Positions 32,744 through 43,022 are shown, counted from the stretch's first letter. The stretch is 64,000 nucleotides of DNA from an uncultured Rhodopila sp. (GCF_903944925.1 NZ_CAJATU010000019.1:1-64000), one strand, 5' to 3'. The notes: generated from the letters alone by a model not told the origin. A program made the numbers and translations.

Positions 32744-34275
32744 GTGGTCAGCCCCAGCTTTTCGGCCAACCCGATGCGCTGCAGCTTGCCGGTGGCGCCC
32801 TTGGGGATCTCTTTCAGGAAGACGATCTTGCGCGGCACCTTGAACGGCGCCAGCCGCTCACCGGCGAACGCCCGCAAGTCGCTTTCCTTCGGTGAAAACC
32901 CGCCGCGCAGGACAATCGCCGCGGCAACCTCCTCGCCCAGCTTGGGATGCGGCAGGCCGAAGGTCAGGCACTGAGCTACCGCCGGATGCTCGGACAGGAT
33001 CTCATCCACCTCCAGCGGGCTGACCTTCTCGCCGCCGCGGTTGATCAGCTCCTTCAGCCGCCCGGTCAGGCGCAGATAGCCGTCCGCGTCGATCACACCC
33101 TGGTCGCCGGTGCGGAACCAGCCATCGGTGAACGCGGCGGCATTGGCAGCCGGGTTGTTCTCATACCCGGCGGTGACGTTGCGGCCGCGGATCACCACCT
33201 CGCCCAGCCCGCCGGGGGGCAGCAGCGCGCCGGACTCGTCCATGATCGCCACCTCCGGCCCCGCCGCGACGCCGACGCAGCCGGGAAAGCGCGGCCGCGG
33301 CGGCAGCGGGTTGGAGGCCATCTGGTGCGCCGCCTCGGTCATGCCGTAGGACTCGACCAGCGGCACGCCGAATGCCTCCTCCATGGCGGTCATCACCGGC
33401 CCCGGCAGCGACGAGGAGGACGAGCGGATGAAGCGCAGCCGCCCGGCCTCGATCGCCGCCGTGTTGCGCGGCGCCAGCTCCAGGATCGTCTGGTGCATCG
33501 TCGGCACCGCCGTGTACCAGGTCGGGTGCACCTCGCTGAACCAGGAGAAGAAGCGGAACGCGTTGAAGCCGGGCGAGCAGGACACCGCGCCGCCGGCCGC
33601 GACGCTGCTCAGCACCCCGGCGATCAGCCCGTGAATGTGGAATAGCGGCATGATGTTGAGGCAGACATCGTCCGCCTTCAGCTTCAGGATCTCCCCGATA
33701 TTATACGCCGAGGCGGTCACGTTGATGTGGCGCAGCGGCACGATCTTCGGCCGCGAGGTGGTGCCCGAGGTGTGCAGCACCAGCGCGACATCCTCCGCCT
33801 CCGCCTCGCCCGGCCGCGCGGTCGTCCCGGCCAGCCCGGGCGGCGGCTGCAACACGAAGGCGCCGGCCGGGCCGTCCGCCTCCGGCAGCAGCTCCACCAC
33901 CGGAATGCCCTTGGCCGCGGCGGCCTCGCGCGCCGGGGTGTCAGCGCCCGCTTGCACCACCAGGACGCTGGCCTTCAGGTCGCCCAGGTAGAAGGCGAAT
34001 TCATCCGCCTTGTAGGCCGGGTTCAGCGGCGCGGTGACGGCCCCGCAGGCGATCGTCACGAACGCGGTCGCCGCCTCCGGCCCGTTCGGCAGTACCAGCG
34101 CCACCCGGTCGCCGCGGCCGACGCCCATCGCGTTGAGATCGGCCACTGTTTGCCGCGCCAGCGCCCGCAACCCGCCATGGGTCAGCCAGGGCCGCCCGGG
34201 AGCACCGATGGCGGGGGCGCCGCCCGCGCCGCGCAGCAGCAGGGCGGAAACCGTGTCGGCGGGATAGTGGGTCAT
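32740..34275 (-). CDS. AMP-forming acyl-CoA synthetase (oxalate-CoA ligase/Pcs60-like)
   Basis: The ATG at 34275 gives 511 residues. Motifs are the P-loop LHTSGTTSRPKIVPLRHINV, LVESYGMTEAAHQMASNPLP, a segment beginning RTGDQGVIDADGYLRLTGRL, RGGEKVSPLEVDEILSEHPA and the catalytic Lys segment IPKGATGKLQRIGLA. The overall pattern (start, TMHQ, MTEAAHQMASNPLPP) is closest in my memory to the Pcs60/AAE3 oxalate-CoA ligase branch, but the true acid is not certain. It is translationally coupled to the following ketopantoate reductase-like gene. Confidence 0.85.
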   Translation of the reverse strand: MTHYPADTVSALLLRGAGGAPAIGAPGRPWLTHGGLRALARQTVADLNAMGVGRGDRVALVLPNGPEAATAFVTIACGAVTAPLNPAYKADEFAFYLGDLKASVLVVQAGADTPAREAAAAKGIPVVELLPEADGPAGAFVLQPPPGLAGTTARPGEAEAEDVALVLHTSGTTSRPKIVPLRHINVTASAYNIGEILKLKADDVCLNIMPLFHIHGLIAGVLSSVAAGGAVSCSPGFNAFRFFSWFSEVHPTWYTAVPTMHQTILELAPRNTAAIEAGRLRFIRSSSSSLPGPVMTAMEEAFGVPLVESYGMTEAAHQMASNPLPPRPRFPGCVGVAAGPEVAIMDESGALLPPGGLGEVVIRGRNVTAGYENNPAANAAAFTDGWFRTGDQGVIDADGYLRLTGRLKELINRGGEKVSPLEVDEILSEHPAVAQCLTFGLPHPKLGEEVAAAIVLRGGFSPKESDLRAFAGERLAPFKVPRKIVFLKEIPKGATGKLQRIGLAEKLGLTT

Positions 34276-34414
34276 TTGTGTCCTCCCGGCATGGCGCTGA
34301 GCCTTCCGCACAAGCACGAAGCGTGCCGGCTGGCAAGACACGCGCCGCTGAACGATGTGATGCGACGCCGGGGCGCACGCCGCGTTAGCCCCCGGCACCA
34401 CAACGGGAGCCGTC

Positions 34415-35251
34415 ATGGCCGACGCCGGCGAACAATCGCCCCATCTGGATCAGAAGGAACAACGCCAGGCCGCCGCCGGGGCGCCGATGGGCGCCATCGT
34501 GATCCACGAGATCGTGCGCGACCAGGGCGAGGAGGAACTCGAACGGTCCTTCAGCGGCCTCGCCTGGTCCGGCGTCGCGGCCGGCCTGTCCATCGGCTTT
34601 TCCTTCGTGGTGCAGGCGACGCTCCAGGCGCGGATGCCGGACACGCCCTGGCGTCCGCTCGTCGCCGGCTTCGGCTACTCCGTCGGCTTCCTGATCGTCA
34701 TCCTCGGGCGACAGCAACTGTTCACCGAGACCACGCTGACGGCGGTGATCCCGGCGCTGACCCGGCGCAACCTGGTGACCACGCTGATGACCTTGCGGGT
34801 CTGGGCGATCGTCCTGGCCGCCAACCTGGCGGCGACCTGGGTGCTGGCCGGCATCATCACCTGGTCGGGGGTGTTTCACGAGCCGACGGTGCAGGCGATG
34901 GCGGAGCTGTCCGCCCACACCATGGACGGGACCTTCTGGCACACCTGCATGGGCGGCGGCGCGGCCGGCTGGCTTATCGGCCTGATGGTCTGGCTGCTGC
35001 CCGGCGCGGGACCGAGCCGCCCTCTCATTATCATCCTGCTCACCTACGTCGTGGCGATCTGCCAATTCCCGCACATCATCGCCGGGTCGGTCGAGGCGGC
35101 CTATGGCGTGCTGACGGGTGCGGCGACGCTCGGCGACTACGCCTTGCGCTTCCTGGCGCCGACGCTGCTCGGCAACGTGGCCGGCGGCACCATCCTGGCG
35201 GCGCTGCTGAACCACGCCCCGCTGGCCGGGGAACTGTCCGCGGCGGAATAG
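34415..35251 (+). CDS. Formate/nitrite transporter family protein (YfdC-like)
   Basis: This 278-residue inner-membrane protein has about six hydrophobic segments: SGVAAGLSIGFSFVVQATLQ; LVAGFGYSVGFLIVILG; WAIVLAANLAATWVLAGIIT; GGGAAGWLIGLMVWLLPGAG; LIIILLTYVVAICQFPHIIA; and the last near LAPTLLGNVAGGTILAALL. The 'GRQQLFTETT' and 'LGNVAGGT' signatures are those of the FNT channel family. The hydrophilic N-terminus (about 45 residues, Glu/Gln-rich) is typical of the YfdC branch, whose substrate is not established. It is the only plus-strand gene between two minus-strand blocks. Confidence 0.85.
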   Translation: MADAGEQSPHLDQKEQRQAAAGAPMGAIVIHEIVRDQGEEELERSFSGLAWSGVAAGLSIGFSFVVQATLQARMPDTPWRPLVAGFGYSVGFLIVILGRQQLFTETTLTAVIPALTRRNLVTTLMTLRVWAIVLAANLAATWVLAGIITWSGVFHEPTVQAMAELSAHTMDGTFWHTCMGGGAAGWLIGLMVWLLPGAGPSRPLIIILLTYVVAICQFPHIIAGSVEAAYGVLTGAATLGDYALRFLAPTLLGNVAGGTILAALLNHAPLAGELSAAE

Positions 35252-35259
35252 CCGGCGGC

Positions 35260-35679
35260 CTATTGCTCCGCCGAGATCTGCGTGGCGGCCGGCGTGCCCA
35301 TCGGCCGCTCGTCCGGGTAGCTGCGCTGCTGGGCGTTGCGCGGCTGCGGGCCATCGTCCGGCACCGCCCGCAGGCTGCGCGCCACCCGGCGCATCGCGTA
35401 CCAGGTCTTCAGGTCCTTGACCGTCACGTAGCCTTTGCCGTCGATGTCGATGTCGCTGAAATGCCTGGCGACGAGCGGGAATCCGCCCTTGGCTTCCTCC
35501 ATCGTCAGATGCCCGTCCGCCGCCGTGTTGGCCTTGGCGAAGCGCTGCTGCCAGTTCATGTGGACATGGCGTGACGCCGCGACAGCGTCCTGCGCCGAAG
35601 GCTCGTCGGCCCGGGCAGCCATCGGCAGTGCCGGCGACAGCAGTGCCGGTAGCAGCAAAATCCTCAACAGACGCCGCAT
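35260..35679 (-). CDS. Exported EF-hand calcium-binding protein
   Basis: This 139-residue protein has a cleavable signal peptide (RRLLRILLLPALLSPALPMA, then ARA). One canonical EF-hand loop, DIDIDGKGYVTVKDLKTW, is clear, with Asp, Asp, Gly and the strand residues in place. A weaker loop, ANTAADGHLTMEEAKGG, precedes it, so this is probably an EF-hand pair in the periplasm. The C-terminal tail is Pro/Gln/Arg-rich and disordered. It converges with the FNT transporter gene, 8 nt apart. Partner unknown. Confidence 0.75.
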   Translation of the reverse strand: MRRLLRILLLPALLSPALPMAARADEPSAQDAVAASRHVHMNWQQRFAKANTAADGHLTMEEAKGGFPLVARHFSDIDIDGKGYVTVKDLKTWYAMRRVARSLRAVPDDGPQPRNAQQRSYPDERPMGTPAATQISAEQ

Positions 35680-35777
35680 GGTCTCACCTGATCCAGTTGA
35701 TGATCGGCGAGCGTAGCGGCGATTGTTTAATGAAAAGTAAACGGCGGCGCTTTTTTGGCAGCCCCGATGCCGAAGGG

Positions 35778-36854
35778 CTATCGCAGCGCTTCCGCGATCG
35801 CCCGGGCGGCGAAATCGACCCCCGCCGCATTGACGTCGAGATGGGTGCAGGCGCGCGCCCGATACGCCCCGACAGTGGACAGCATCACGCCCTGGCCGCG
35901 CACCCGCGCCGCCAGTTCATCGGCGGTCAGCCCGGCCGACCGCGTGTCGAAGAACACCAGGTTGGTTTCCGGTTCATCCACCGTCAGCCCGGGAATGCCG
36001 GCGAGTCCGGCGGCGAACCGGCGGGCATTGGCATGGTCCTCGGCCAATCGCTCGACGTTGTGGTCCAGCGCGTACAGGCACGCCGCCGCGCAGATCCCCG
36101 CCTGCCGCAACGACCCGCCGAGCCGCTGCTTCCAGCGCCACGCCTCGTCGATGAAGCAAGCGGACCCGCACAGCACCGCCCCGAGCGGCGCCCCCAGGCC
36201 CTTGGTGAAATCCAGCCAGACGGAGTCGCACCCCGCCGCCATGTCCCTGGCCGAGACCCCGGACGCGATCACGGCATTCATCAGCCGCGCCCCGTCCATA
36301 TGCGTCTTCATCCCGAGCTCATGCGCCGTGCCCAGCACGTCATCCAGCAGCGCCCGCGGCCAGACCGAGCCGCCGCCGGCGTTGGCGGTCTGCTCGACCT
36401 CCACCAGGGTCTGCGGCGGCGCATTGCGGCGCTTCTCGCGCAGCGCCGCCTTCAGCGTGGCGCTGTCGAACATCCCCCGCTCACCGCGCAGGCCGAGCAC
36501 CACCGCCCCGGCCAGGGCGCCCGGGCCGCCGCCTTCGTTGATGACGATGTGGGAATCCTCGTGCGCCAGGATCTCGTCGCCCGGCCGGCAATGCACCAGG
36601 ATGGCGATCTGGTTGCACATGGTGCCGGACGGCAGGAACATCGCCGCCTCCTTACCGGTCAGCGCCGCGACCCGGTCGCACAGCGCCTCGACCGTCGGGT
36701 CGTCGCCGTGCTGTTCGTCGCCGACATCCGCCTGCATCATCGCCGCCTTCATCGCGGCGGAGGGGCGGGTCTGGGTATCCGAATACAGGTTCACCCGCAC
36801 GGGCGGGAGGGACCGGTCCGGCCGCGACGGGGCATAAAGCGGCGCGTAAACCAT
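35778..36854 (-). CDS. ltaE: Low-specificity L-threonine aldolase
   Basis: This 358-residue PLP enzyme of the beta-eliminating lyase family begins with the substrate-end motif NLYSDTQTRPSAAMKAAMMQ. It has the segment EAAMFLPSGTMCNQIAILVH, the conserved KTHMDGARLMNAVIASG, and the Schiff-base Lys in WLDFTKGLGAPLGAVL. It cleaves threonine or allo-threonine to glycine and acetaldehyde in the cytoplasm. It lies 11 nt downstream of the RatA/Coq10 gene on the same strand and so may be co-transcribed with lipA and ratA. Confidence 0.88.
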   Translation of the reverse strand: MVYAPLYAPSRPDRSLPPVRVNLYSDTQTRPSAAMKAAMMQADVGDEQHGDDPTVEALCDRVAALTGKEAAMFLPSGTMCNQIAILVHCRPGDEILAHEDSHIVINEGGGPGALAGAVVLGLRGERGMFDSATLKAALREKRRNAPPQTLVEVEQTANAGGGSVWPRALLDDVLGTAHELGMKTHMDGARLMNAVIASGVSARDMAAGCDSVWLDFTKGLGAPLGAVLCGSACFIDEAWRWKQRLGGSLRQAGICAAACLYALDHNVERLAEDHANARRFAAGLAGIPGLTVDEPETNLVFFDTRSAGLTADELAARVRGQGVMLSTVGAYRARACTHLDVNAAGVDFAARAIAEALR

Positions 36855-36865
36855 GCGGCTGGCTC

Positions 36866-37309
36866 CTACGGGACTGGCGGCGGACCATAGACGTCGCGGG
36901 CGCGGTTGAGAAAGGCCCGAACCATCCGCTTGACGGCTTCGTTGAACACCACGCCGATAGCCGCCTGGAGAATCCGGCTGCGGAACTCGAAATCGACGAA
37001 GAACCCGACCTCGGTGCCGGTGCCCCGCGGCGTGAAGCTCCATTCGTTATTCAGGTAGCGGAACGGGCCGTCCTCATACGCCACCGTCACCCGCTTCGGG
37101 CGATCCAATGTCACCCGGCTGGTGAAGCTCTCGCGGAACGGGCCGAAGCCGATGGTGAGGTCCGCCACAAGCTGGGTCGCGGTCCGGGTGCGCACCCGGG
37201 ATGCCACGCACCAGGGCAGGAACCGGGGGTATTTGCCGACATCAGCAACGATATCGAACAATTGCTCCGGGGTATACGGAACAATCTTGCGCTCGGCGTG
37301 GGTCGGCAT
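36866..37309 (-). CDS. RatA/Coq10-type START-domain protein
   Basis: This 147-residue single-domain protein of the polyketide cyclase/START fold begins [20 protein letters not shown] and contains VGKYPRFLPWCVASRV and LDRPKRVTVAYEDGPFRYLN, the landmarks of the Coq10/RatA family. In alphaproteobacteria such proteins are thought to bind ubiquinone or its precursors and aid respiration; the toxin name RatA comes from E. coli. The ATG overlaps the lipA stop by one base (TGATG), as is usual for the lipA-coq10 pair in this group. Confidence 0.88.
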   Translation of the reverse strand: MPTHAERKIVPYTPEQLFDIVADVGKYPRFLPWCVASRVRTRTATQLVADLTIGFGPFRESFTSRVTLDRPKRVTVAYEDGPFRYLNNEWSFTPRGTGTEVGFFVDFEFRSRILQAAIGVVFNEAVKRMVRAFLNRARDVYGPPPVP

Positions 37310-38328
37310 CAGGCACCGGGCGGTGTCGGCTTCGCATCCGGCATCGCTTGCCTGGCAGCGCGCAAGGCGGCGAAATCGGCGTCGGCGTGGTAGGAACTGC
37401 GGGTCAACGGGGTCGCGGACACCAGCAGGAAGCCCTTGCCGCGCGCGATGGAGGCGTAATCGGCAAACTCGCCCGGGGTCACGAAGCGATCGACCGCGGC
37501 GTGCTTGACGGTGGGTTGCAGGTATTGCCCGATGGTCAGGAAATCGACATCGGCGATCCGCAGGTCGTCCATGACCTGGGCGATCTCGGACCGCGACTCG
37601 CCGAGGCCGACCATCAGGCCGGATTTGGTGAAGATGGCGGGATCTATGCGTTTGACCGAGTCGAGCAGGCGGAGCGATTGGTAGTATCGGGCGCCGGGCC
37701 GGATCGAGGGATACAGCCTCGGCACCGTTTCCAGGTTGTGGTTGAAGACGTCGGGCCGGGCGGCGGCGACGGTTTCGATGCCGCCCGGCTTGCGCAGGAA
37801 GTCCGGTGTCAGCACCTCGATCGTCGTCTGCGGCGAAGCCGCGCGGATCGCACCGATCACGGCGGCGAAATGGGCGGCACCGCCGTCGGGCAGGTCGTCG
37901 CGGTCCACCGAGGTGACCACCACATGCAGCAGCCCCATCCTGGCGACGGCGTCCGCCACCCGGTCCGGCTCATCCGCGGCCAGCGGCCCCGGCAGGCCGG
38001 TGCGAACATTGCAGAAGCTGCAGGCGCGGGTGCAGGTGTCGCCCATGATCATCATGGTGGCATGCCGGTGCGACCAGCATTCGCCGATGTTCGGACAGGC
38101 GGCTTCCTCGCAGACCGTGACCAGTCCATGCTCGCGGATCAGGTTGCGAGTCTCATGATAGACCGGGTGCGTCGGCGCCTTCACCCTGATCCAGGCCGGC
38201 TTGCGCTGGATCGGATTGTCCGGCCGGTTGGCTTTCTCCGGATGCCGGACCGCTGCCGCGGGTGGCGCGTCCGGACGGCCCGGCGGCGAGCCGGCGCGAT
38301 GGTCGATGGTCAGGCGGGTTGTTGTCAT
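37309..38328 (-). CDS. lipA: Lipoyl synthase
   Basis: This radical SAM enzyme of 339 residues (start [17 protein letters not shown]) has both iron-sulfur motifs: the auxiliary cluster [13 protein letters not shown] (C-x4-C-x5-C) and the SAM cluster [10 protein letters not shown] (C-x3-C-x2-C). The conserved ending region with [14 protein letters not shown] supplies the third site's Ser (RSSYHA). It inserts two sulfurs into octanoyl groups on lipoyl domains. It is the first gene of the lipA-ratA-(ltaE) block. A second upstream in-frame start at 38355 is possible. Confidence 0.95.
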   Translation of the reverse strand: MTTTRLTIDHRAGSPPGRPDAPPAAAVRHPEKANRPDNPIQRKPAWIRVKAPTHPVYHETRNLIREHGLVTVCEEAACPNIGECWSHRHATMMIMGDTCTRACSFCNVRTGLPGPLAADEPDRVADAVARMGLLHVVVTSVDRDDLPDGGAAHFAAVIGAIRAASPQTTIEVLTPDFLRKPGGIETVAAARPDVFNHNLETVPRLYPSIRPGARYYQSLRLLDSVKRIDPAIFTKSGLMVGLGESRSEIAQVMDDLRIADVDFLTIGQYLQPTVKHAAVDRFVTPGEFADYASIARGKGFLLVSATPLTRSSYHADADFAALRAARQAMPDAKPTPPGA

Positions 38329-38595
38329 GACGCGGCAGATGTGGACGGCAGGCATTGAACCGTCAAGCAGGACTTCGGCAGGATGTCCCTGCCGGCGACA
38401 CGCCGCATGCGGCCCGGGCTTCGCAGCAGTCTTACGCGGATCGCACGACGATCGGGGAAATTATTGCGAATTTAGCCTTGGCATGGATTCGCCGATAGGG
38501 CTTATGATCCGGCACAGTGCATCAACTTCGTGGCAGCACAGGCTCAGGACGGGGTGGCGGCCGCCGCTCGCCATCGCAGGGGATCAACGCAGGTT

Positions 38596-39864
38596 ATGGC
38601 AATCGAATGCGAGTTGACGATTAACTTTGCCACCGCAGGCAATAGCCTGGCTTTTCTCGGCGGCGGCTGGGCGCGGTCCGAGCCGGAATTCTCCTGGGGT
38701 ATCGGCGCGGAAAGCCACCTGGTTCTGCCGCGGCTGGAGGCCGCCGACGAATACATCCTGACCTTGGACGTGGTGCCGTTCACCCACCCCCCGGAACTGC
38801 CCTGCCAGCGGCTGATCGTATCGGTCAACGACACGGTCGTCGGCTCGACCGAGTTGTCCCGGCCCACCTTGCTGGCCTACCGGATTCCGGCCGGCCTCGC
38901 CCGCCGCTCGGATCGCATGCTGATCACGCTGCAGCACCCCGACGCGGCGCGGCCGAAGGACTTCTCCGAAACCGGAGACGACCGATACCTGGCATTCTCG
39001 CTGTCGGAAGCGAAGGTTTATCGCGTCACCGCCTCGGATCTCCCGCTTGGCGCCCGGCTGCCGCAGGGCCTGATGCTGGGACCGACGAACGAACGCTCCG
39101 TCGGCGCCCGCGGCCATGGCGACCTGACGGAATGGGCGATGTCCCGCACCGGCCTGACGATCCCGGAGATCGCGCTGAAGTTCGAGTCGCTGGGGGAAAA
39201 TTGCGAGTTCGGGCTGTTCCAGCGGCGTTGCGATGCCGAACCGCTCGGCCTGCTGCGCTTCTCCAGCACGTTCATGCGCAACCTGATTCGCGGCATCGAT
39301 AACGCGTTCGAGGGCCTCGGCACGATCGACGACATCGATCCGCGGCTGGAAGGCGGTCCGCGCAAGGAGTACATGATCCACGAGAAGAAGTACACCCTCG
39401 TGTACCATACCTTCGTCTACGAAGGGCAGCGCAGCATCTGGCTGATGCGCGAACAGGAATCCGCCCGGCTCACGTTTCTCCGCCGCAAGTTCATGGAGGA
39501 GCTCGAGGCGACGGACAAGATTTTCGTCTACAAGTTCAGCGCCGCGGTGTCGGAGGAAGAGATCCTGCCGCTGCACATGGCGCTCAACCGCTACGGTGAC
39601 GCCACCCTGCTCTGGGTCGTTCCAGCCGAGCGCGATCGGCCCCCCGGCACGGTCGAGGTTCTCCAACCCGGCTTGCTGAAGGGGTATATCGACCGGTTTG
39701 CGCCCGCCGATAACGCCCACGACCTGTCGTTCGACGGCTGGCTGAGGGTTTGCGCCAACGCCTACGTGCTGTCGCGCCTGCAGAAGTCGGCCAACGCCGC
39801 CGCCGCCGCCCAACCGCCCGCGTCCGCCGATGTGCCGGCGGAGGCCGAGACCGGCGAAGCATGA
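38596..39864 (+). CDS. Protein with a DUF1796-like papain-like domain
   Basis: The ATG at 38596 gives 422 residues; an earlier ATG at 38530 is possible. The N-terminal 180 residues are beta-rich without a known motif. The C-terminal region begins FESLGENCEFGLFQRRC, a landmark I associate with the DUF1796 putative papain-like cysteine peptidase family. It continues with EPLGLLRFSSTFMRNLIRGI, KEYMIHEKKYTLVYHTF and a segment beginning RRKFMEELEATDKIFVYKFS. Such proteins often occur with surface-polysaccharide or glycosyltransferase genes. The Cys of 'GENCEFG' would be the nucleophile. It overlaps the HAD phosphatase gene by ATGA, so the two are co-translated. Confidence 0.65.
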   Translation: MAIECELTINFATAGNSLAFLGGGWARSEPEFSWGIGAESHLVLPRLEAADEYILTLDVVPFTHPPELPCQRLIVSVNDTVVGSTELSRPTLLAYRIPAGLARRSDRMLITLQHPDAARPKDFSETGDDRYLAFSLSEAKVYRVTASDLPLGARLPQGLMLGPTNERSVGARGHGDLTEWAMSRTGLTIPEIALKFESLGENCEFGLFQRRCDAEPLGLLRFSSTFMRNLIRGIDNAFEGLGTIDDIDPRLEGGPRKEYMIHEKKYTLVYHTFVYEGQRSIWLMREQESARLTFLRRKFMEELEATDKIFVYKFSAAVSEEEILPLHMALNRYGDATLLWVVPAERDRPPGTVEVLQPGLLKGYIDRFAPADNAHDLSFDGWLRVCANAYVLSRLQKSANAAAAAQPPASADVPAEAETGEA

Positions 39865-40520
39865 GGCGGACGCCGGCGCCCGGCCGTCCCTCCGTCCTGC
39901 TGTATGACTGGGACAACACCCTGATCGACGGCTGGGCCGGCGTGACCGCCGCGCTGAACGTGGTGTTCACCGCGTTCGGCCAGCCTTTGTGGACCAGGGA
40001 GGACACCCGGAACCGCGCCCGCGTATCGTTGCGCGAGGGCTTTCCGGTGATGTTCGGCGACCGCTGGGAAGAGGCCAGCGCGCTGTTTTACGGCAGCCTG
40101 GCCGGGCAGCACCTCCAGAACCTCGCTATGATGCCCGGGGCCGAGGCCGCCCTGGAGGCCGGGCTGGCCTGGCCGCAGGGCGTGGTTTCCAACAAGGCCG
40201 GCGATTTCCTGCGCCGGGAGGTGACCCATCTGGGATGGGACCGCTTCTTCGGCCCGATCATCGGTGCCGGCGACGCCGCCATCGACAAACCCGACCCGGC
40301 GCCATTGTATCTCGCACTGCGGCAAATCGGCCACGCCGCCGATCGGCGGGTGTGGTACATGGGCGATACCGCGCTGGACATGCAGGCGGCACGCGCGGCC
40401 GGCGCCACGGCGGTGTTAATTGGCGATGCGGCGCATGACGGGGGAGTTGAACGAGCCGCTCCGGATATCCACTTCACGTCTGCCATCGCTTTGGCTGCAC
40501 GTTTACGTGAGCTTGCGTGA
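39861..40520 (+). CDS. HAD-family phosphatase
   Basis: This 219-residue HAD hydrolase has motif [14 protein letters not shown] (nucleophile Asp and DWDNT variant), motif [16 protein letters not shown], motif III Lys in [14 protein letters not shown] and motif [20 protein letters not shown]. The cap between motifs I and II is helical, as in phosphoglycolate phosphatase-like enzymes. The substrate cannot be told. It is coupled (ATGA) to the papain-like-domain gene and lies upstream of hfq. Confidence 0.85.
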   Translation: MRRTPAPGRPSVLLYDWDNTLIDGWAGVTAALNVVFTAFGQPLWTREDTRNRARVSLREGFPVMFGDRWEEASALFYGSLAGQHLQNLAMMPGAEAALEAGLAWPQGVVSNKAGDFLRREVTHLGWDRFFGPIIGAGDAAIDKPDPAPLYLALRQIGHAADRRVWYMGDTALDMQAARAAGATAVLIGDAAHDGGVERAAPDIHFTSAIALAARLRELA

Positions 40521-40623
40521 GAAAGGGCTCCTGCTAAAAGGCGACTGCCCGGCGGCCGTGCCACGAACCGCCGGGACCGGATACCGACACGCTTTTCATT
40601 CAAAAAAAAGAAGGATTGTGGCC

Positions 40624-40914
40624 GTGGCCAACGAGAAATCGCAAAATGTTCAGGATGTGTTCCTGAACCATGTGCGGAAAAGTAAAACGCCGGTAACGGT
40701 GTTCCTTGTGAACGGTGTCAAGCTGCAGGGGATTATCACCTGGTTTGACAATTTTTCCGTTCTGCTGCGCCGGGATGGGCATACCCAGCTCGTGTATAAG
40801 CATGCCATCAGCACCGTGATGCCGGGCGCGCCGATACAGTTGTTCGACGCGACGAAGGTTGAAGGTGCCGCGGCTCCCGCCCGGGAATTGAGCGCCGTGA
40901 CCGGGAACGATTGA
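40624..40914 (+). CDS. hfq: RNA chaperone Hfq
   Basis: This 96-residue Hfq has the Sm1 segment [20 protein letters not shown] and the Sm2 segment with [15 protein letters not shown]. The hexamer binds A-rich and U-rich RNA and helps small RNAs pair with mRNAs. There are two GTG candidates, at 40618 and 40624; AAGAAGG ends about 9 nt before 40624, which favours [10 protein letters not shown] as the true N-terminus. A short A-rich tract precedes the gene. It overlaps hflX, as is common. Confidence 0.95.
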   Translation: MANEKSQNVQDVFLNHVRKSKTPVTVFLVNGVKLQGIITWFDNFSVLLRRDGHTQLVYKHAISTVMPGAPIQLFDATKVEGAAAPARELSAVTGND

Positions 40915-42254
40915 TCGCTACGCCCCTTCACCAGGCGGTGCCGGTTGCGGCCGGCGAGGACGGCGGGCGGCCTTCCGGCGGACCAACGCGGGCGGCTGTC
41001 ATTCTGCCATGGGAACGCCAAGGCCGGGATGTAGCCGGCGCGGATCAGCCGCGGGCCGCGGAAGCGCGGCTGGCGGAAGCGATCGGACTTGCCGCGTCCA
41101 TCGGGCTGGTTGTCGTGCACTCGGCGATCCTGCCGTTGCGCGCGCGGCGCCCGTCCATGCTGCTGGGCGAAGGCCAGGTTGCCGCCCAGGGCGAGGCGAT
41201 CGACCGGAACGGCGTCACCGTCGCGATCGTCGATGCGGCGCTGAGTCCTGTCCAGCAGCGCAACCTTGAGCGCGCCTGGAGCTGCAAGGTGATCGATCGG
41301 ACCGGCCTGATCCTGGATATTTTCGGTGAACGCGCGGCGACCAAGGAGGGCACGCTCCAGGTCGAACTCGCGCACCTGGAATACCAGCGGTCGCGCCTGG
41401 TGCGGTCCTGGACCCATCTTGAGCGTCAGCGCGGCGGCTTCGGCTTCCTCGGCGGCCCCGGCGAAACCCAGATCGAAGCCGATCGGCGGTTGATCGATGA
41501 GCGGCTGGTGAGGCTGCACAAGGACCTGGAGAAGGTGCGGCGAACGCGCGGGCTGCACCGCTCGGCGCGGCAGCGGGTGCCGTTTCCCGTGGTCGCCCTG
41601 GTGGGCTACACGAACGCGGGCAAATCCACGCTGTTCAACACCTTGACCGGGGCGGAGGTCACGGCGAAGGACCAGTTGTTCGCGACGCTCGACCCGACCA
41701 TGCGCGGGCTGCGGCTGCCGTCCGGGCGGCGGGTGATCCTGTCCGACACCGTGGGGTTCATCAGCGAGCTGCCGCACGAACTGGTGGAGGCGTTTCGCGC
41801 CACGCTGGAGGAAGTCTCCGAAGCCGACGTCATCCTGCACGTGCGCGATGCCGCGCATCCGGAGACGATCGCCCAGCGCGGCGATGTGACCAAGGTGCTG
41901 GACGACATGGTCGCCGACGGCACTTTGGACGCGGACTGGCCCGACCGCACCATCGAGGTGCTGAACAAGGCCGATTTGCTGGGCGGCGTGGCGGAGGTGC
42001 CGCTGCGCGAAGGCGCGGTGGCGGTGTCGGCCCTGACCGCCGAGGGCCTGGATGCGCTGACCGCCGCGATAGATCGCCGGATCGCCGAGGGGATGGAGCT
42101 GGCCGACTACGACATCCCGCCGCAGGACGGGGCGCGGCTGGCCTGGCTGTACCAGCATGGCGAAGTGGTGCAGCGCTCGGACGACGATACCGCGGTGCAT
42201 ATGACAGTACGGTTATTGCCGGCGGACCGGGCCCGGTTCGAGCGGCGGGAGTAA
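40911..42254 (+). CDS. hflX: GTPase HflX
   Basis: This ribosome-associated GTPase has an N-terminal HflX domain (with [15 protein letters not shown] and [17 protein letters not shown]), the linker motif [19 protein letters not shown], and G motifs [15 protein letters not shown] and NKADLL. HflX rescues stalled ribosomes under stress. The open frame begins with TTG at 40911, overlapping the hfq stop (TTGA); translation may start there or at a later GTG. The hfq-hflX order matches many proteobacteria. Up to 447 residues. Confidence 0.95.
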   Translation: MIATPLHQAVPVAAGEDGGRPSGGPTRAAVILPWERQGRDVAGADQPRAAEARLAEAIGLAASIGLVVVHSAILPLRARRPSMLLGEGQVAAQGEAIDRNGVTVAIVDAALSPVQQRNLERAWSCKVIDRTGLILDIFGERAATKEGTLQVELAHLEYQRSRLVRSWTHLERQRGGFGFLGGPGETQIEADRRLIDERLVRLHKDLEKVRRTRGLHRSARQRVPFPVVALVGYTNAGKSTLFNTLTGAEVTAKDQLFATLDPTMRGLRLPSGRRVILSDTVGFISELPHELVEAFRATLEEVSEADVILHVRDAAHPETIAQRGDVTKVLDDMVADGTLDADWPDRTIEVLNKADLLGGVAEVPLREGAVAVSALTAEGLDALTAAIDRRIAEGMELADYDIPPQDGARLAWLYQHGEVVQRSDDDTAVHMTVRLLPADRARFERRE

Positions 42255-42260
42255 GTTGCG

Positions 42261-43007
42261 ATGGCGATCAAGGTTGTCGTGTTCGATGCGTACGGCACGC
42301 TGTATGACGTGCAGTCGGTCGCCGGTGCCGTCGGCACGGCGTTCCAGGGCCACGGGGCTTATATCACCCAGGTTTGGCGCCTGAAGCAGCTTGAGTACAC
42401 CTGGCTGCGCTCGCTGATGGGGCGCTACGAGGATTTCCGCTCGATCACCCGGGATTCGCTCGATTACACGGTGGGCACGCTGGGGCTGACGGCTGACGAG
42501 GCGCTGCTCGACCGCATCGTCGATTCTTATAATACGCTGTCGCTGTATCCCGAGGCCGCCGAGGCGCTGGTCGCGCTGCGGGAGTACCGGCTGGCGATCC
42601 TGTCGAACGGCAGCCCGTCCATGCTGGACCCGCTGGTCCAGCACAGCGGCCTCTCCCCGTATCTGGAGGCGGTGATCAGCGTCGATGCCGCCAAGGTCTA
42701 CAAGCCGGATCCGCGCGCCTATGCGCTGGTGCCGGACCGCCTGGGCTGCGAGCCGCGGGAGGTGCTGTTCGTGTCCTCGAACGGCTTCGATGCGGCCGGT
42801 GCCCGCAGCTTCGGCTTCAAGGTGGCCCGCATCGAGCGGGTGACCCCCGGCGGCTTGCGGCAGGAACTGCGCAGCGGCGGCCCCATCGGCCCGGCGACGA
42901 TGTTCCGCGCCCTGAGGATGCAGGCGGAGGCGCTGGGCTATGCGCCCGATGCGGTGGTGAACTCGCTGCTGGCGCTGCCCAGGCTGGTCGAGTCGCTGAA
43001 GGGTTAG
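42261..43007 (+). CDS. Haloacid dehalogenase, type II
   Basis: This 248-residue HAD enzyme has the type II 2-haloacid dehalogenase landmarks: VVVFDAYGTLYDVQSV (nucleophile Asp), RLAILSNGSPSMLDPLVQ, the Lys in AKVYKPDPRAYALV and LFVSSNGFDAAGARSFGFK. It would remove halide from L-2-haloacids by an aspartyl ester; in many organisms the natural substrate is unproven. It begins 6 nt after the hflX stop and may be read through from it. Confidence 0.9.
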   Translation: MAIKVVVFDAYGTLYDVQSVAGAVGTAFQGHGAYITQVWRLKQLEYTWLRSLMGRYEDFRSITRDSLDYTVGTLGLTADEALLDRIVDSYNTLSLYPEAAEALVALREYRLAILSNGSPSMLDPLVQHSGLSPYLEAVISVDAAKVYKPDPRAYALVPDRLGCEPREVLFVSSNGFDAAGARSFGFKVARIERVTPGGLRQELRSGGPIGPATMFRALRMQAEALGYAPDAVVNSLLALPRLVESLKG

Positions 43008-43022
43008 GCGCGCCCCATCGTG